A DNA stretch of 64,000 nt, taken from contig JAEOAD010001365.1 in the NCBI GenBank assembly GCA_036365145.1, positions 6,484,501 through 6,548,500 of the forward strand. The letters run 5' to 3'. Source of the DNA: Orientallactaga sibirica (lineage: Eukaryota > Chordata > Mammalia > Rodentia > Dipodidae). A program made the position numbers and the translations under genes. This document shows positions 9,740 to 20,927 of the stretch, in pieces (position 1 is the first letter of the stretch; every line of letters starts with the position of its first letter). The notes beneath the pieces were generated by a model that did no database searches, was not told where the DNA came from, and saw only the letters and a program-made list of their open reading frames with translations.

Positions 9740-12110
9740 ATGATGAAATTAGGAGTTGGCCTTAAGTGATTTATTTTTTCAGTCTGTGAGTCTAAACAAA
9801 TGATCTCTCCTCTAGGTACATCTATCATATGATCTCTTTCACAGCTGTGAAAAAAATGCTATTAGTGCTTTGAAGGCAGTTTTATCACAGATTAAAGAAG
9901 CCCAGGGGGTGAAAAATTGGCAGCCAGAGTCAGCCATATGCCGGCTTGACCTAGGACCGTAAACCTGTTGTTCATTCCAGAGGGGGTTAGGGCATTACTT
10001 TTTGTAAGTTGCTTTTCATATGGAAATTTATTTTCACAGTAAAGATCTGTCTTTAATAGCATCATCCAAAAAAAAAAAAAAAAAAAGCCTATTTCTTAAT
10101 TCCCCAATGGTGGACATATAGACTTTTATGGCATCTGCAAGCACGCATTAATGTTAACTTCTCCATTCTCCTTTGTATTTTGTTAATGTCACAAGCTGCT
10201 GTAAAATCTTGCCAAGTTTCTTAACTGTCATGTTAATTCCAAGACCTGTTCTGCGCTCTTTGACATTTCAGGACAGAACAAGGCAGTAAAAATAGATTAG
10301 AAACAGCTTATACGTATTATAAAATCTAGAACTTTACAGATGGTGGAATTAGGCCTGCCGAATGGAAAGTTAGCAACTCCGAGTACAATAATATTAGAAG
10401 AGGCTATTCATTTCTAAGGTAAATATTTGGAAGGGGCTGCATAATGCTGGCTAGAGGCGTGCAGGAGCTTATAAAATACAGTCATTCCACTCTTTTAAGA
10501 ACCTCGCTGGATGCTGAGTTTCGGGCTTCAAAGGTTTCTGTCCACCATATACAGAAAAGACATATAGTAAGAGATTGATTTCATTCGTGGTCAGTTCAAA
10601 GATCACACAAATTACTTCACTCGGGGGAATTGTCTATATTTTCCAAGTTAAAGCAGGGCCATACTGTACTTAGATATTAAATAACACGGCCACCCCACGC
10701 TGAGAAATTTGCAAGAATGGACAGGAAATTGGACACTGTTTTCTTAAACTGATTGCTGAAGAATGCTCAGTGTTTGAATGTGTGCTATCCATTTCAAAGG
10801 AAAGCTGAAGCTGGCTTGAGGAAGTTTAAAATCAGCTTTTGAGACAGAGTTAGGGTTAAATCCCCCCCCCCAAGGGAAACCATTTCTTAAAAAAAGACAA
10901 AATGGAAAAAGGAAAAAAAAAAAGAAAACCTGTTCCTTCTTTCTTCAAACAGGACTTCACATTTCCATCTTGTAGTTGAGCTCTTCATGAATAGTCCACT
11001 GCCCCTGCCAAGCCCCACCCCGTCTCTTTTCTAAGCTCTTTTCTCATTATTTGCTCAGTCATTTTCCCACAGCCCCAACAGGCAGTCAGGGCGGCTTAAA
11101 TACAACACAGTATTAATATGGGGAAATAGCTTTCAGTTCCCCATTGATCCCCTAATACACTATGTTGAAATGATAATTGGTACACTCTTCATTGAAAAGT
11201 AAGAGAAAAACTACTTTTCAATCACCACAAGGTATTATCTTAGCTCGTGTAATCAGAATAAACGGGTACATTAAAAAAACACCAAAAAAAAAAAAATCCT
11301 ATACCCCCATCTGCGGGAGAGACTGCAGTCCGCAATTCTTTTCGGCTGACACAACCCGGATTGATTCGTTCAGCAGATAAAATTCAGGCCACTTCTGCCC
11401 TTTATGGGAGCAACATAATACCAGTCTTTATTCAGTAACAATGTAGCATAATGGGATCGGAATGTGCAAAATGAGTGTTCTTAAATTACTGTGCCTCACA
11501 AGGACCCAACACAAGCTGGGGCTTAATGTAAAAAATCATTAAGAGCAGATTCAGTAAAGAAGGCCTGCATTGACGAGGTCAAATCGAGCTTGTTGATGGC
11601 TTTTTTTTTTTTTTTCAGGACAGAAACTGTTTGCTAATATCTTGACTACGACTGTGTTCTGGGGGGATGGGGTGGCATCTGGGTGCCCACAGCTCAGATA
11701 TCCAGAAAAGTTGCTTGCAGAGGGAGAGAAGACAGGGACGGGCCCTGTAGGCGCAGCCTCTTCCAGAACAGTGTGAGGCATCGAACCAGTTCAGTTCGGA
11801 GCTATTTTCATTTCAAGACTTCAGAGGCCTACTTGTTAAAACATACAGGAAATTTAGAAAGTGAAGAAAACGCAAAGAATGAGAATAGTTTCCCACCTTT
11901 AGAAATAACCTCCAGGCATTCAGAATGTAAACTTGCCCCATCTTATTTTTTTTTCTATACATATCTCTATATTTTATGAAATTTATGCTGCAAGTACAGC
12001 TTTTCCACTAAATTTCATCACTGCCGTCAACTTTTCTCCATGCCATTAATTACCCCTCAGCAATAGAATTTTACAGCGACACGGGGCTCTTTCTGAGTAC
12101 CTACTTTAAC
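9740..12110. other. AT-rich block without recognised repeats, candidate conserved non-coding cluster
   Basis: Over 2.3 kb no SINE, LTR or L1 is recognised, only A-runs at about 10068-10086, 10912-10923, 11282-11296 and 11603-11617. In a window where a SINE occurs roughly every 1.5 kb this is a notable gap. The sequence is AT-rich with many ATTA and TAAT words and no long open frame. This is typical of cis-regulatory DNA near developmental genes. Conservation is inference. Confidence 0.35.
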
Positions 12111-12285
12111 TTTATTCTCACTTGGACATGTGGGTTGTTTTCCAAGGATTTGTCAATCAATATTCTTACACAAAAGTCTCCCACCAGACACCATACAATT
12201 ATCTTTAGATAACTTCCTGGTAGTGGGGGGGCAACAAAGCAAAGGGGTGCATGTGTTATATCTATTTGAGATGTAGTTCTCTTTA
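12111..12285 (+). mobile_element. Ancient L1M-like fragment
   Basis: GGACATGTGGGTTGTTTTCC, ATATTCTTACACAAAAGTCT and AACTTCCTGGTAGTGGGGGG match in order a well-known mammalian L1 3' region as I remember it. It is diverged, and the subfamily is not assignable. Confidence 0.5.
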
Positions 12286-12399
12286 GCCTGCAGAAATCTC
12301 ACAGCTTGTGTACATAGTGTTTGCACGATCCCATATTTCTATGGCAAGTTAAAGGCCCATCGAACCAGGCTCAAATGGCACACCCAGAAGACTTCATTT

Positions 12400-12530
12400 T
12401 ATTTATGTTTCGTTGTTTTGAGACAGGATCTGGCTATGGAGCAAGCCCAGGCTCGTTTCTAACAAGCCATCCTCCTGCCTCTGTTTCCAAGTTCTGGGGT
12501 TCTAGGTGTACAACCCCACACCTGGCCATG
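12400..12530 (-). mobile_element. B1-like SINE, reverse strand, diverged
   Basis: TTTTGAGACAGGATCTGGCT, CCATCCTCCTGCCTCTGTTT and GTGTACAACCCCACACCTGG are the complement of an old B1-type element. Confidence 0.75.
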
Positions 12531-12539
12531 GAGACTTCG

Positions 12540-13438
12540 TGAACATGGCCTAGTATTTGCTGTTTACACCAGCAAGCACGTGATGACCACCAGAGTCACT
12601 GGGAGGAACATCAAGTTAGGACAGGCGATCAGTGCCAGCTCTTCACAAACCTCAAGTTTCCTAAGAAAACTCTAGAGAAGTCAAACAGGATAAAACAGCA
12701 GCAGAGATTTTTCTCTGAATTGAAATAATTTTTCTTTTCCCTTAACTCTCAAGCCCAAGCCTCATGCAATTCAATTTGTGAATTTGAGAGCACGGCTGGT
12801 GTCTTATCTTGTTTAAATAGAAGAGTTCTGAAACCCGAATCATGGAACCATCGGGGCTGTGAGATGATGCGGTTACTCTTCGGAACACTGGGCTCGTGTC
12901 TGGAGTGGGGCCTGGATTGGGCCAATGTTTGCAGTCAATGAAGCAGACTCCATGGGTGTGTGTGCATAGGGCTGCCCGAGGCACACAGGAAGTGCAGGTT
13001 CTGATATGGGTGCGTACGCTTGTGTACGTAAATATATTTATCTACAAAACGAACATCACCACCATGGGCATATCACGAAGATGCACACCATCTGAAGTAT
13101 TTGCATGAGATTACTGGCCCCTGCTGTCCATCACAACGGCACAAATCCAATACTCTGGCCATATGGCCCTGAAACTTTCAATCGATAGGAACCTTTTAGA
13201 GCTGAAGCTTCAAAAAAGTTGTATCAAATATATATTCAATGAGAAGAAGGTTAATTGAATAATTGATTACTCAGTAACAATTAAGTGCCTTTCAGATATC
13301 TTTGGGAAATTTTGAAATATAACAGTGATAGATGTTTATTTGTTTATCAGCTGTTACTGTATTGTGTATTTATTTTGAGACCCTAAGTCAATTTTTTTCA
13401 TTTATATATTTGATTATATATTATATGACTATATAATA

Positions 13439-13476
<38 letters not shown>

Positions 13477-13485
13477 GATTATATT
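12540..13485. other. Unique AT-rich sequence ending in an (ATT)n tract
   Basis: Nothing gene-like is recognised. An (ATT)n microsatellite lies at about 13440-13473, embedded in TATAT-rich DNA from about 13400. Confidence 0.5.
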
Positions 13486-14107
13486 ATGTCCTGGCTCCCC
13501 TGGATGACAGGTATATTTTCACTCCCCCAATGCCAGAGAACTGGCAGGACAGAGCGGAGCTCATGCAAAAGTGTTCAGTGATATATTATCTCCCATCGGA
13601 AACAGATTCCTGTGATTGTTCTTCGGTAACGGCCAATGGCATATGTTCCACCACGCAGGCATTTTTTTTTCAAGGAAGTGTGAGTGCCAGGCTGTAACCC
13701 ACAATGGCCTTTGAAGTATCAGATTCAGAGGAGTGTCCTTCTGCTTGGCTCCCTTCAGAAGCAACCCTATTCCATTGTCTCCCACAAAGTCATGTGCTTG
13801 AATACATGATAACAAGTTGGTGGCACGATTTGGAGCAGTTGTGGAACCTTTAGGACTTGGCCTAGGTTTCCTGGTGGAAGGTTGAGGGTTACAGACGCAC
13901 CTCCACTCAAGCTCTCTGCTTCCTGTCTAACCATCACAGGGTGACCAAGCAACAAGCTCCTGCCACCCCTGGCCAAATCCATCCCAGCCTCTGTGCCTTC
14001 CCCAACAATGGAATGTATGCTCTAAACTGTGAGCCAAAACAAATCCTTTCTCCCCGGAGTTATTCCTGCTAGGTGCATTGTCACAGTGATGGGACCAGTA
14101 ACTAACA
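13486..14107 (+). mobile_element. ERVL-MaLR-like LTR
   Basis: The 3' half is a clear MaLR-type LTR. It has TTGTCTCCCACAAAGTCATG, GGTGGCACGATTTGGAGCAG, GTTGTGGAACCTTTAGGA, CTCTCTGCTTCCTGTC, CTGTGAGCCAAAACAAATCC (degraded polyadenylation region) and an end near GTCACAGTGATGGGACCAGT. The first 90 bp (CCTGGATGACAGGTATATTT onward) resemble 17045-17150, the start of the other forward MaLR copy. Confidence 0.75.
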
Positions 14108-14180
14108 CATCCAGTGACAAAAAGCAATCAGAACTAGAGGAATCAGTCTGTCACAACCATTGGTTTAAAAATTTCTAAGA

Positions 14181-14338
14181 GCCAGGTGTGGTGGCGCACG
14201 CCTTTAATACCAGCACTTGGGAAGCAGAGGTAGGAGGATCACTGTAAGTTTGAGGCCACCCGAGACTACCAAGTGAATTCCATGTCAGCCTGGGATAGAG
14301 TAAGACCCTACCTTGAAACCCTGCCCACCCCAAAAAAT
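14181..14338 (+). mobile_element. B1 SINE
   Basis: Full length: GCCAGGTGTGGTGGCGCACG, CCTTTAATACCAGCACTTGG, then GAGTAAGACCCTACCTTGAA and a short tail. The flanks TTTCTAAG and TATCTAAG are a probable target-site duplication. Confidence 0.95.
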
Positions 14339-14419
14339 ATCTAAGGTTTGTCACATTTGGGCTTCAAAGGAGGTGTAGAGGTGCTTCAGGAAATTACTGA
14401 TAAGTCATGAAAGAGAATA

Positions 14420-14423
<4 letters not shown>

Positions 14424-14466
<43 letters not shown>
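14424..14466 (+). repeat. (CA)n microsatellite
   Basis: A CA tract of about 21 units, followed by ATGCATGCACACA. Confidence 0.97.
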
Positions 14467-14467
<1 letters not shown>

Positions 14468-14798
14468 CATGCACACAGAGCTTCTGTGTCAAAGCACTGG
14501 GAGCAAGGGTTGAACGTGACTTGATTCCACAGAAAAATGAGTCCGCAGATTCCTTCTGTAGACCATAATTGCACACATCACCCCTGGCTTTGCTCAGGCA
14601 CCCATAGAAACTCATCTGCTATAAAGAATCTGTGAATTATCCCTTTGTGAAAAGCCATCAGATTTCCTGGCACCAGGGCTCCAACGCCCAGCAAAGGAAC
14701 ACCTGAAGTGACAGGTCCAGACACAGAAATCTATTCTGGGCTCAAGTGAAAACATGTTAGCATGTGTGGTCATGCTAGCCAGATAGGGTCCAGCATGA

Positions 14799-14934
14799 AT
14801 CTCTCCCTACCGTCCCATCACTTCTTCAAGGAGCCTCTTCCACAGGCACTATGGTACCCAGACAGAATCTCCCCTTACCGTCCCATCACTTCTTCAAGGA
14901 GCCTCTTCCACAGGCACTATGGTACCCAGACAGA
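14799..14934 (+). repeat. 68-bp tandem duplication
   Basis: Two adjacent 68-bp units carry the block CCGTCCCATCACTTCTTCAA. They start near 14799 and 14867 and each ends in TGGTACCCAGACAG. They differ at only a few bases near the left end, so the event is recent compared with the surrounding repeats. Confidence 0.93.
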
Positions 14935-15156
14935 CAATAGTCGTCACAAGACAACTAATAATAATAATTTCTGACTGCTTGGCATTTCCAATTGGTTGGA
15001 AACTCAAACAAACAACAACAACAAAGAAAATCAATGATGAAGAGCTTGAATATAAACATAAAACTACTAGGAAGGAAGGAAAGATGGACGAAGTCCAGGG
15101 GAATAACAGACTGGTAAGAGAAGTGGACAGAAACATCCTATTTGAGAAAGTCATTG
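14935..15156. other. Unique sequence, nothing recognised
   Basis: A short interval between the 68-bp duplication and the next LTR. It contains AAC/ATA-rich low-complexity runs. Confidence 0.4.
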
Positions 15157-15450
15157 TGGTGGTTAATCTCTGCTTATCATTTTGACAGGGTTTAGACTCA
15201 CCATGGATGCATATGTCTTCACATGCCCATTAGAAATTTTTCTGGATTGGCACCTATTTTAACTGTGGGCAGTGACAATCCATGGGGATGTGGACTGAAT
15301 AAAAAGGAGAAATCCAGCCAAACAGCAGTGTACTACCCTGAGCTTCCTCCCTCATCATGTGACAATATGATACTGGTTTCCTGTTCCTCCCATGCCTTCC
15401 CCACTTTGATGGACTTCCTTTTGAAATTGCAAGTGGAAAAAAAAAACTGA
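15157..15450 (+). mobile_element. MaLR-like LTR, 3' truncated
   Basis: GTGGTGGTTAATCTCTGCTT, TTTTGACAGGGTTTAGACTC, GGACTGAATAAAAAGGAGAA and CATGCCTTCCCCACTTTGAT follow the layout of rodent MaLR-type LTRs. No internal region follows. The next sequence is L1 3' UTR. Confidence 0.6.
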
Positions 15451-15499
15451 AATGGGAATTTGGGGGTTCCTTACTAATGCACCAACATGCCAATGCACC

Positions 15500-16838
15500 A
15501 GTAAATTTAGGGTACCCCAGAGTCTTGTCTTATTACTTCTATGTGAATAGGAATAAAACTCGGTAGCAGAAGCCAGTAAGCTAGAAAGGGGATATAAAAG
15601 GAATGGAAAGGGAGGGAGGGGGGACTTAATAGGATAGTATTGTATATATGTAAGCAGAAGAACGATTGATGGGGTTGAAAAGGCCTAAGTGAGGTCAGGG
15701 GAAGAGATGGAATAAAGGAAAGGTGGAGGGAGGGCTAATCAAAATCTAAGAGGACATAAATAAGTCATATGGAAACTTACTTTTCTGGACAATAGAACAC
15801 TCAGAAGCAATAGATGGTTACTAGAAAATTTTCAGTGCCAGGGATGGGATACCTGCCAGTGAGTTGTGGGCCAGGGAGGTCACAGATACCCCCCAAACAT
15901 TATAGGCCATTGCCGAGATCCTTGGTTTCCCTACAGGAATAGATGGTAAGACCCTATTGCTGAAGACTCCACATACTTGGGCTGCAAGGTCACTGAGAAA
16001 TCCTGCTGGAGCTGAGTTGAAAGCCTCCTCCATGTGGACCAGCTGACAGAAAGTTGGAAAAAGCTATGCTGCATGCAGTTCAACAGGACAGATAATACAC
16101 CAGTGAAGGTACTCAACAGTGAACACTGCAAGCCTTAAATTTGGCCAACCAGGCCAAATGAGCCAAAGGGTGCAATAGTGGAATGTCTGTTATGGGGGAA
16201 GACAACCGCCCTCTAATTGGACTGGAGGCCTGTTCCATGGGAGGGAATACATCCCTGATACTGAAAACCTACAGGGGTAGTCATGAGCCTTAGGGGTATA
16301 ATGTCAGCTGGTGTCTAGCTAAATGTATATACTATGCTCACCAAACTGCCCAGTAAGTACTTCTCTTAATGTTCATACCCATATATTAATGCTACTCTCA
16401 CTGCTGGTTAGAGAAGCTTCTCTTTTCAGATGGTGGTGACCTTGGGATGACTCAGAAGGCACCATGGTGCTGAGAAGAAGGGATAGAGTAGTGCTCAGCA
16501 CTGAAACATCTCTAACACACCTTCCAAGGTTCAGGGTCCATTGTGGAAGAGGGGGTGCAAAGAATGTAAGAGCCAAAGGAAGGGTAGGACTCCTTACAAT
16601 GTACTCCTCCAGACACAAAATGGCCTGGATATCCATAACCTCACAGTGCCTGACACTACCTACACAAGACCATCATAATAGGAGGAAAAGATGATGACAT
16701 CAAAATGAAAAGAGAGACTGATTGAGAGGGGGAGGGGATATGACGGAGAGTGGAGTTTCAAAGGGGAAATTGGGGGGAGGGATGGAAGTACCTTGGGATA
16801 TTGTCTACAAACAAGGAAGTTGCCAATAAAAAAAAAGA
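15500..16838 (+). mobile_element. L1 LINE, 3' UTR only (5' truncated)
   Basis: The segment contains rodent L1 3' UTR blocks in order: GCAAGCCTTAAATTTGGCCA with GCCAAATGAGCCAAAGGGTG, ATTGGACTGGAGGCCTGTTC, TTAGAGAAGCTTCTCTTTTC, and the G-rich terminal block (GGGGGAGGGGATATGACGGA at 16730) ending CAATAAAAAAAAAG. ORF2 is absent, so this is a 5'-truncated insertion unable to move. The terminal block recurs at 54001-54121. Confidence 0.85.
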
Positions 16839-17039
16839 ATTAAAATCCATACCAGAGGGTAAGGTTTAGAGAGAACTTGTTAGATTAAGAGGAGGAAAGA
16901 GGGGAAAAAAACTGTGCAGAGGCTCCTGCTACATGGAGAGCAAGAGGGGACAGAGAGGCCAAGTGGGAGTAGAGGTGGGGGGGGTCTCCCCTCATCTCAG
17001 TCCAGCTGGTTAATGTGAATACCCAGATTATTCAGGGTT
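16839..17039. other. Purine-rich spacer
   Basis: GA-rich sequence between the L1 tail and the next MaLR. Nothing else is recognised. Confidence 0.4.
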
Positions 17040-17595
17040 TATCAGGTTCCTCTGGGTGAAAGGTACATTTGCACTCCCGCAGTGCTAGGAAAATGGCAGA
17101 ATAGAGAGGAGCCTGCTTCTCTGGGTTAATGCAAGGGAAGATTTACCAGGACCTTCAAGTTTGGGAGAGATGTTTGGGCAGACAAGAAAAACTTTGCCCC
17201 TGGTAAGGGTCTATTTATAACCTTAGAGGTGGGCTTCACCTTCAGGCTCAACTGAGCCAGACTGAGAGCTGATTGGTGTGAGCCAGCCATGAAGTAACCA
17301 ACCACAATGTCAGGATCACATTCAAATTCTAGGAAGGAGGAATGCCCTCCCAGGGATGGACTCAGGTTGTTCATGTTAAAAACAGGTCTAGGGAACTCCT
17401 ATAGGCAAGAGATAAGGAGGCGCCAGATTCTTCTCTGACCTCTAGCAAAGTGGAGCCTGCAAGGGCAGAATCAAGGACATGCCTGCCTTTGTTTTAAGGG
17501 ACTCAGTCACCCTAAGTCCCCCCCCCAAGCCCCTTCCTTCCTTACGCTGCTTCTGGCATGGTTATTTTGTCCCAGCAATGAGAAGTAACTGATAC
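17040..17595 (+). mobile_element. MaLR 5' LTR
   Basis: This LTR-like segment ends TGGTTATTTTGTCCCAGCAA followed by TGAGAAGTAACTGATACTG, the typical junction of a MaLR LTR with its internal region. It contains a TATTTATAA TATA-like box at about 17211. The start is approximate. Confidence 0.7.
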
Positions 17596-17967
17596 TGAAA
17601 ATCGGTACCATGAAGTGGGGTCGTTGCTGCAGAAAACCATGCAGTCCCTGGTCTTCTGAGACAGATTTGTGGGAGGAATGTGGAAGGATTTGGAACTTTG
17701 GACTAGAGAAGCCTTATAATGCACAAGCAGTCCATTCTGGTGGAAGTCTTAAAGGCCAGAAGGCTGAGAGAAATGCAGACTGTGGAGGGAGACTTGACTC
17801 ATGTGGTTACAGAGGGGAAAAAGGACTCTATTAGGAATTCAGCAAGAGGCAGTTTGTGTGATATTCTGGCAAAGAGCCTGGCTGCATTCTGTCTGTATTC
17901 TGAGAACTTTAACAAAGTTAAATTTAAATGTAATCGACTAATGTGTTTGGCAGAAGAAACTTCAAGG

Positions 17968-18006
<39 letters not shown>

Positions 18007-18650
18007 TGTGCCATGATTTCTCTTTGCTGCACTGATTCAGATCTATAATGAAGAAGAAAATACACAACAAAAAATGTATGAAAAATGTGAAGTTTGACAC
18101 AGAAAGAAATATGAGCAATTTAAAGCCCCAGACACAGAAACTGCAGCTGTCTTGGCTGTAATTGCTCGAGAAATTATCATCATTAAAGGTAAGCCGACTG
18201 TTCTACACTGGGACAATAGGAAAGAAGCCCTGAGGGTCGGACCTAACCCAGTGAAGTCTCAAGATAGTAAGAATGCAAAGTATTTTGAAAGGAAAGGGCC
18301 TGAAGGGAGAATGCAGTTCTCCGCTCCCCAAGGTCAGCATACAGAAGCTGCTACAGCTGTGTTCCATGAGTGCCGTATCTCATTACCATCCCGCAGCACA
18401 ACTCAGCAGCCCTCCCACAGGGTGCTGGTTGTGGGAGAAGAAAAGATACAAGTCTGAAGAGGTCATGGAGTATGGCACCACAGTCCCAGAGAGCTACTGA
18501 GGCTAAGCAATAATGGGACTGGGTCAGGGTCCTTGCAAGGAGACTCTGGGAGACCCCTGTGTGAAGCTGAGAAAGGGGACCCTAAGTTGCAGTGGAGACC
18601 TCAGGATGCTAGGGATGCCAGGGTGGTGGTGGCCACAAGCATGTCATCCT
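17596..18650 (+). mobile_element. ERVL-MaLR internal region
   Basis: Non-coding MaLR internal sequence: TGAAGTGGGGTCGTTGCTGC, GAATGTGGAAGGATTTGGAA, AGAGGGGAAAAAGGACTCTA, GGCAGAAGAAACTTCAAGGT, and CAGACACAGAAACTGCAGCT. It has no retroviral gene capacity, as expected for this non-autonomous family. A (CA)n tract (17970-18004) interrupts it. No 3' LTR was found, so the copy is truncated. Confidence 0.8.
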
Positions 18651-18713
18651 CCTCACACTTCGGTGGCTTCTCCTTCCCTCTCTACATAGAAAGTCTCTCT
18701 CTCAACTATATAG

Positions 18714-18714
18714 C

Positions 18715-18752
<38 letters not shown>

Positions 18753-18792
18753 ACTACATAGCATGTCTCTCTCATTTTCTATGTTTATATTA

Positions 18793-18825
<33 letters not shown>

Positions 18826-18854
18826 AGAATGAGAGATGTACATGGATATCTACA

Positions 18855-18895
<41 letters not shown>
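18714..18895. repeat. (CT)n, (GT)n and (CA)n cluster with inverted-repeat geometry
   Basis: A CT tract (about 18717-18751) is followed by (GT)n at 18794-18823 and (CA)n at 18854-18893. The GT and CA runs are complementary arms of about 30 bp around a 30-nt spacer. Long hairpin or cruciform formation is possible. Confidence 0.95.
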
Positions 18896-18898
<3 letters not shown>

Positions 18899-19029
18899 TA
18901 TAGAGAGCTGGCAGATGGGTTTTAAACAAAAACGGATGTATGCATGAGGGGCTATTAAAGCATATGTTCTAAGACATTTTCAATAACTAGACACCTGTGC
19001 CAGTTGAAGGGCATAAAAAGGTTTGGACT

Positions 19030-19273
19030 GGGCTGGAGAGATGGCTTAGAGTTTAAGGCACTTGCCTGCGAAGTCTAAGGACCAAGGTATGAGTCCCCAG
19101 GACCCACGTAAGCCAGAGGCACAGAATGGCACATGTGTCTGGGGTTCTTTTGCAGTGGCAGGAGGCCCTGGAGCACCCATTCTCCCTGCCTCCTTCCTTT
19201 CTTCCTTCCCTCCCTTCCTCTTCCTTGTGCTCATAAATAAATAAATAGATAGATAAATTTAAAAAAATAAATA
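19030..19273 (+). mobile_element. B2-superfamily (DIP-like) SINE
   Basis: Full length with head GGGCTGGAGAGATGGCTTAG, a B-box region, a CCTTCCTTT-type pyrimidine tract and a (AAAT)n/(AGAT)n tail. It is flanked by a perfect 10-bp duplication, GGTTTGGACT, at 19020-19029 and 19276-19285. Confidence 0.95.
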
Positions 19274-19439
19274 AGGGTTTGGACTAAGGTTTGGTATGAT
19301 GACCACTTAAGCATGATACAGTAAGTGATGAGGGCCACTACAAAGAATGGAGATGGAACAAAAGGAGACTCCTCGTTTTTATTCTTCCTTTCTCCTGCTT
19401 TTCTTTTTTGTTGTTGTTTTGGTGTTGGTGGTGGTGTGT

Positions 19440-19556
19440 GCATGTGTATGTGTGTGTATGTGTGTGTGTGTTTTATTTCTCATGGACTGGGGTATTGATC
19501 CGAGGATCTCACACATGCTAAGCAAATGGTCTATCACTAAGCTGTACCCTCAGCCC
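19440..19556 (-). mobile_element. ID SINE, reverse strand, after a GT run
   Basis: GGACTGGGGTATTGATCCGA through CACTAAGCTGTACCCTCAGC is the complement of an ID element. A GT-rich run (19430-19471) lies on its tail side. Confidence 0.75.
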
Positions 19557-19578
19557 TCTTTATTTTTTTTTTTTTTTT

Positions 19579-19695
19579 TCATTAGAAACATGATCTCACC
19601 AAGTTGCCCGGACTAGCCTTGAAGAAACCGTGTAGCCCAAGCCAAGCTCATCGTGTGATCCCCTTGCTTCAGCCTCCTGCGTCACCACACTGAGC
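19579..19695 (-). mobile_element. B1-like SINE, reverse strand
   Basis: AACATGATCTCACCAAGTTG, the GCCCGGACTAGCCTTGAAG region and CAGCCTCCTGCGTCACCACA are the complement of a diverged B1. Together with the adjacent ID it may be one B4-type composite element. Confidence 0.65.
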
Positions 19696-19699
19696 TTCA

Positions 19700-20460
19700 T
19701 TCCACTTTTTTTTTTTTTATTAGTGACACCATCTGGGTAATATTCTAATGAAATATTGGCCCTGCCAGGATCCTCCGTGGCCACATGGATGGGGCTAGTC
19801 AGCAAGGGTCTGTGAATTAACTCTGTTCTGTGAAGTAGAGAAGCTAAATTAAGGTGGGACATTTGACGTAGGTTCTCAGTTTCCAGCCAGGTGGTGAACA
19901 CGGCCCTTAAATGCTCCCTCCCTTTTTCCTGACTTGAATCCTCTCAGCTGGAGCAGAGACATGAACAAGTTCAAGAGCATCTGACAATACTGCTGTGGTG
20001 GCCTGAACTTTGCAACGTGTCAAGGGTGCACCAGGATTTCTCTTGAACCTCATAAAAGGATAACAGACATCCCTGTCCAGGGAAGTGTCACACATCAGAG
20101 ATCAGACACAGGGCTGCGGCCTGGCCGTGGTAGAAATGACATCTTTTGAGTCTGGAGCACAAGCTGTAAGGAGCTAAGCTTACTGTGCCACTTGTCCACA
20201 CGATAATATTGACAGCCCACAAATCCCCCAACATCATTCATTGCAAGGGACACTGGACAGCGCATTTCCTGACAACTGTGTTGGGAAGGCATGGTGCACT
20301 TCAGCAAAGGGGCTGACAAATACTCCCAAGTTTTGATATTATTTCAGTGTGATTTAAAAATGCTAAATTAATTTTTTTCTTTTGCTCAAAAAGAAATCTG
20401 GCAATGCCATATTGTAATATGTGCTCAGAAGAGCAGTCTGATAAAATTCATTAGAAAAGA
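19700..20460. other. Unique sequence, nothing recognised
   Basis: No repeat or gene signature is recognised apart from a T-run near 19708-19719. The reverse-strand open frames here are short and unremarkable. Confidence 0.45.
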
Positions 20461-20675
20461 GGGCTGGAGGGATGGCTTAGCGGTTAAGGTGTTTGTCTGA
20501 AAAGCCAAAGGACCCAGGTTCAATTCCCTAGCACCCACGTTAGCCAGATGCACAAGGGGTTGCACATGTCTGGAGTTTGTTTGCAGTGGCTGGAAGCCCT
20601 TGTGCGCCCATTCTCTCTCTCTCTCTCTTTCTCTCTCTCTCCCTCTTTCTCTGTCAAATAAAAATTAAAACACTA
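20461..20675 (+). mobile_element. B2-superfamily (DIP-like) SINE
   Basis: Head GGGCTGGAGGGATGGCTTAG, GTTCAATTCC B box, TTGCAGTGGCTGGAAGCC, CT tract, tail AAATAAAAATTAAAAC. Another copy follows 15 bp later. Confidence 0.92.
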
Positions 20676-20689
20676 CAGAAAAAGCTAGT

Positions 20690-20874
20690 GCTGGAGAGAT
20701 GGCTTAGCGGTTAAGGTTCCTGCCTGTGAAGCCTAGGAACTCCCTTTCCATTCTCCAGGTCCCTAGTTTAGCCAGATGCAAAAAGTGATGCAAGGGCGCA
20801 ATGCCACACTTGTCCATAAGGGGGAGCAAGTGTCTGGAATTTGTTCACAGCAGCTGAGAGGCCGCTGGCATGCC

Positions 20875-20912
<38 letters not shown>

Positions 20913-20927
20913 AAAAAAAAAAAAAAG
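20690..20927 (+). mobile_element. B2-superfamily SINE, long subfamily with internal insertion
   Basis: It has the usual head and tail, but an extra block of about 30 bp (GATGCAAGGGCGCAATGCCA at 20788 onward) sits before the conserved ACAAGG block. The block ends in CCATAAGGGGGAGC (20814-20827), a decayed match to the CTCF core. The copy at 35763 has the same insertion. Confidence 0.9.

Noticed and set aside
14799..14934. Possible CRISPR-like direct repeats
   Set aside because: There are two adjacent repeats without spacers in a mammalian context, so this is a simple tandem duplication.
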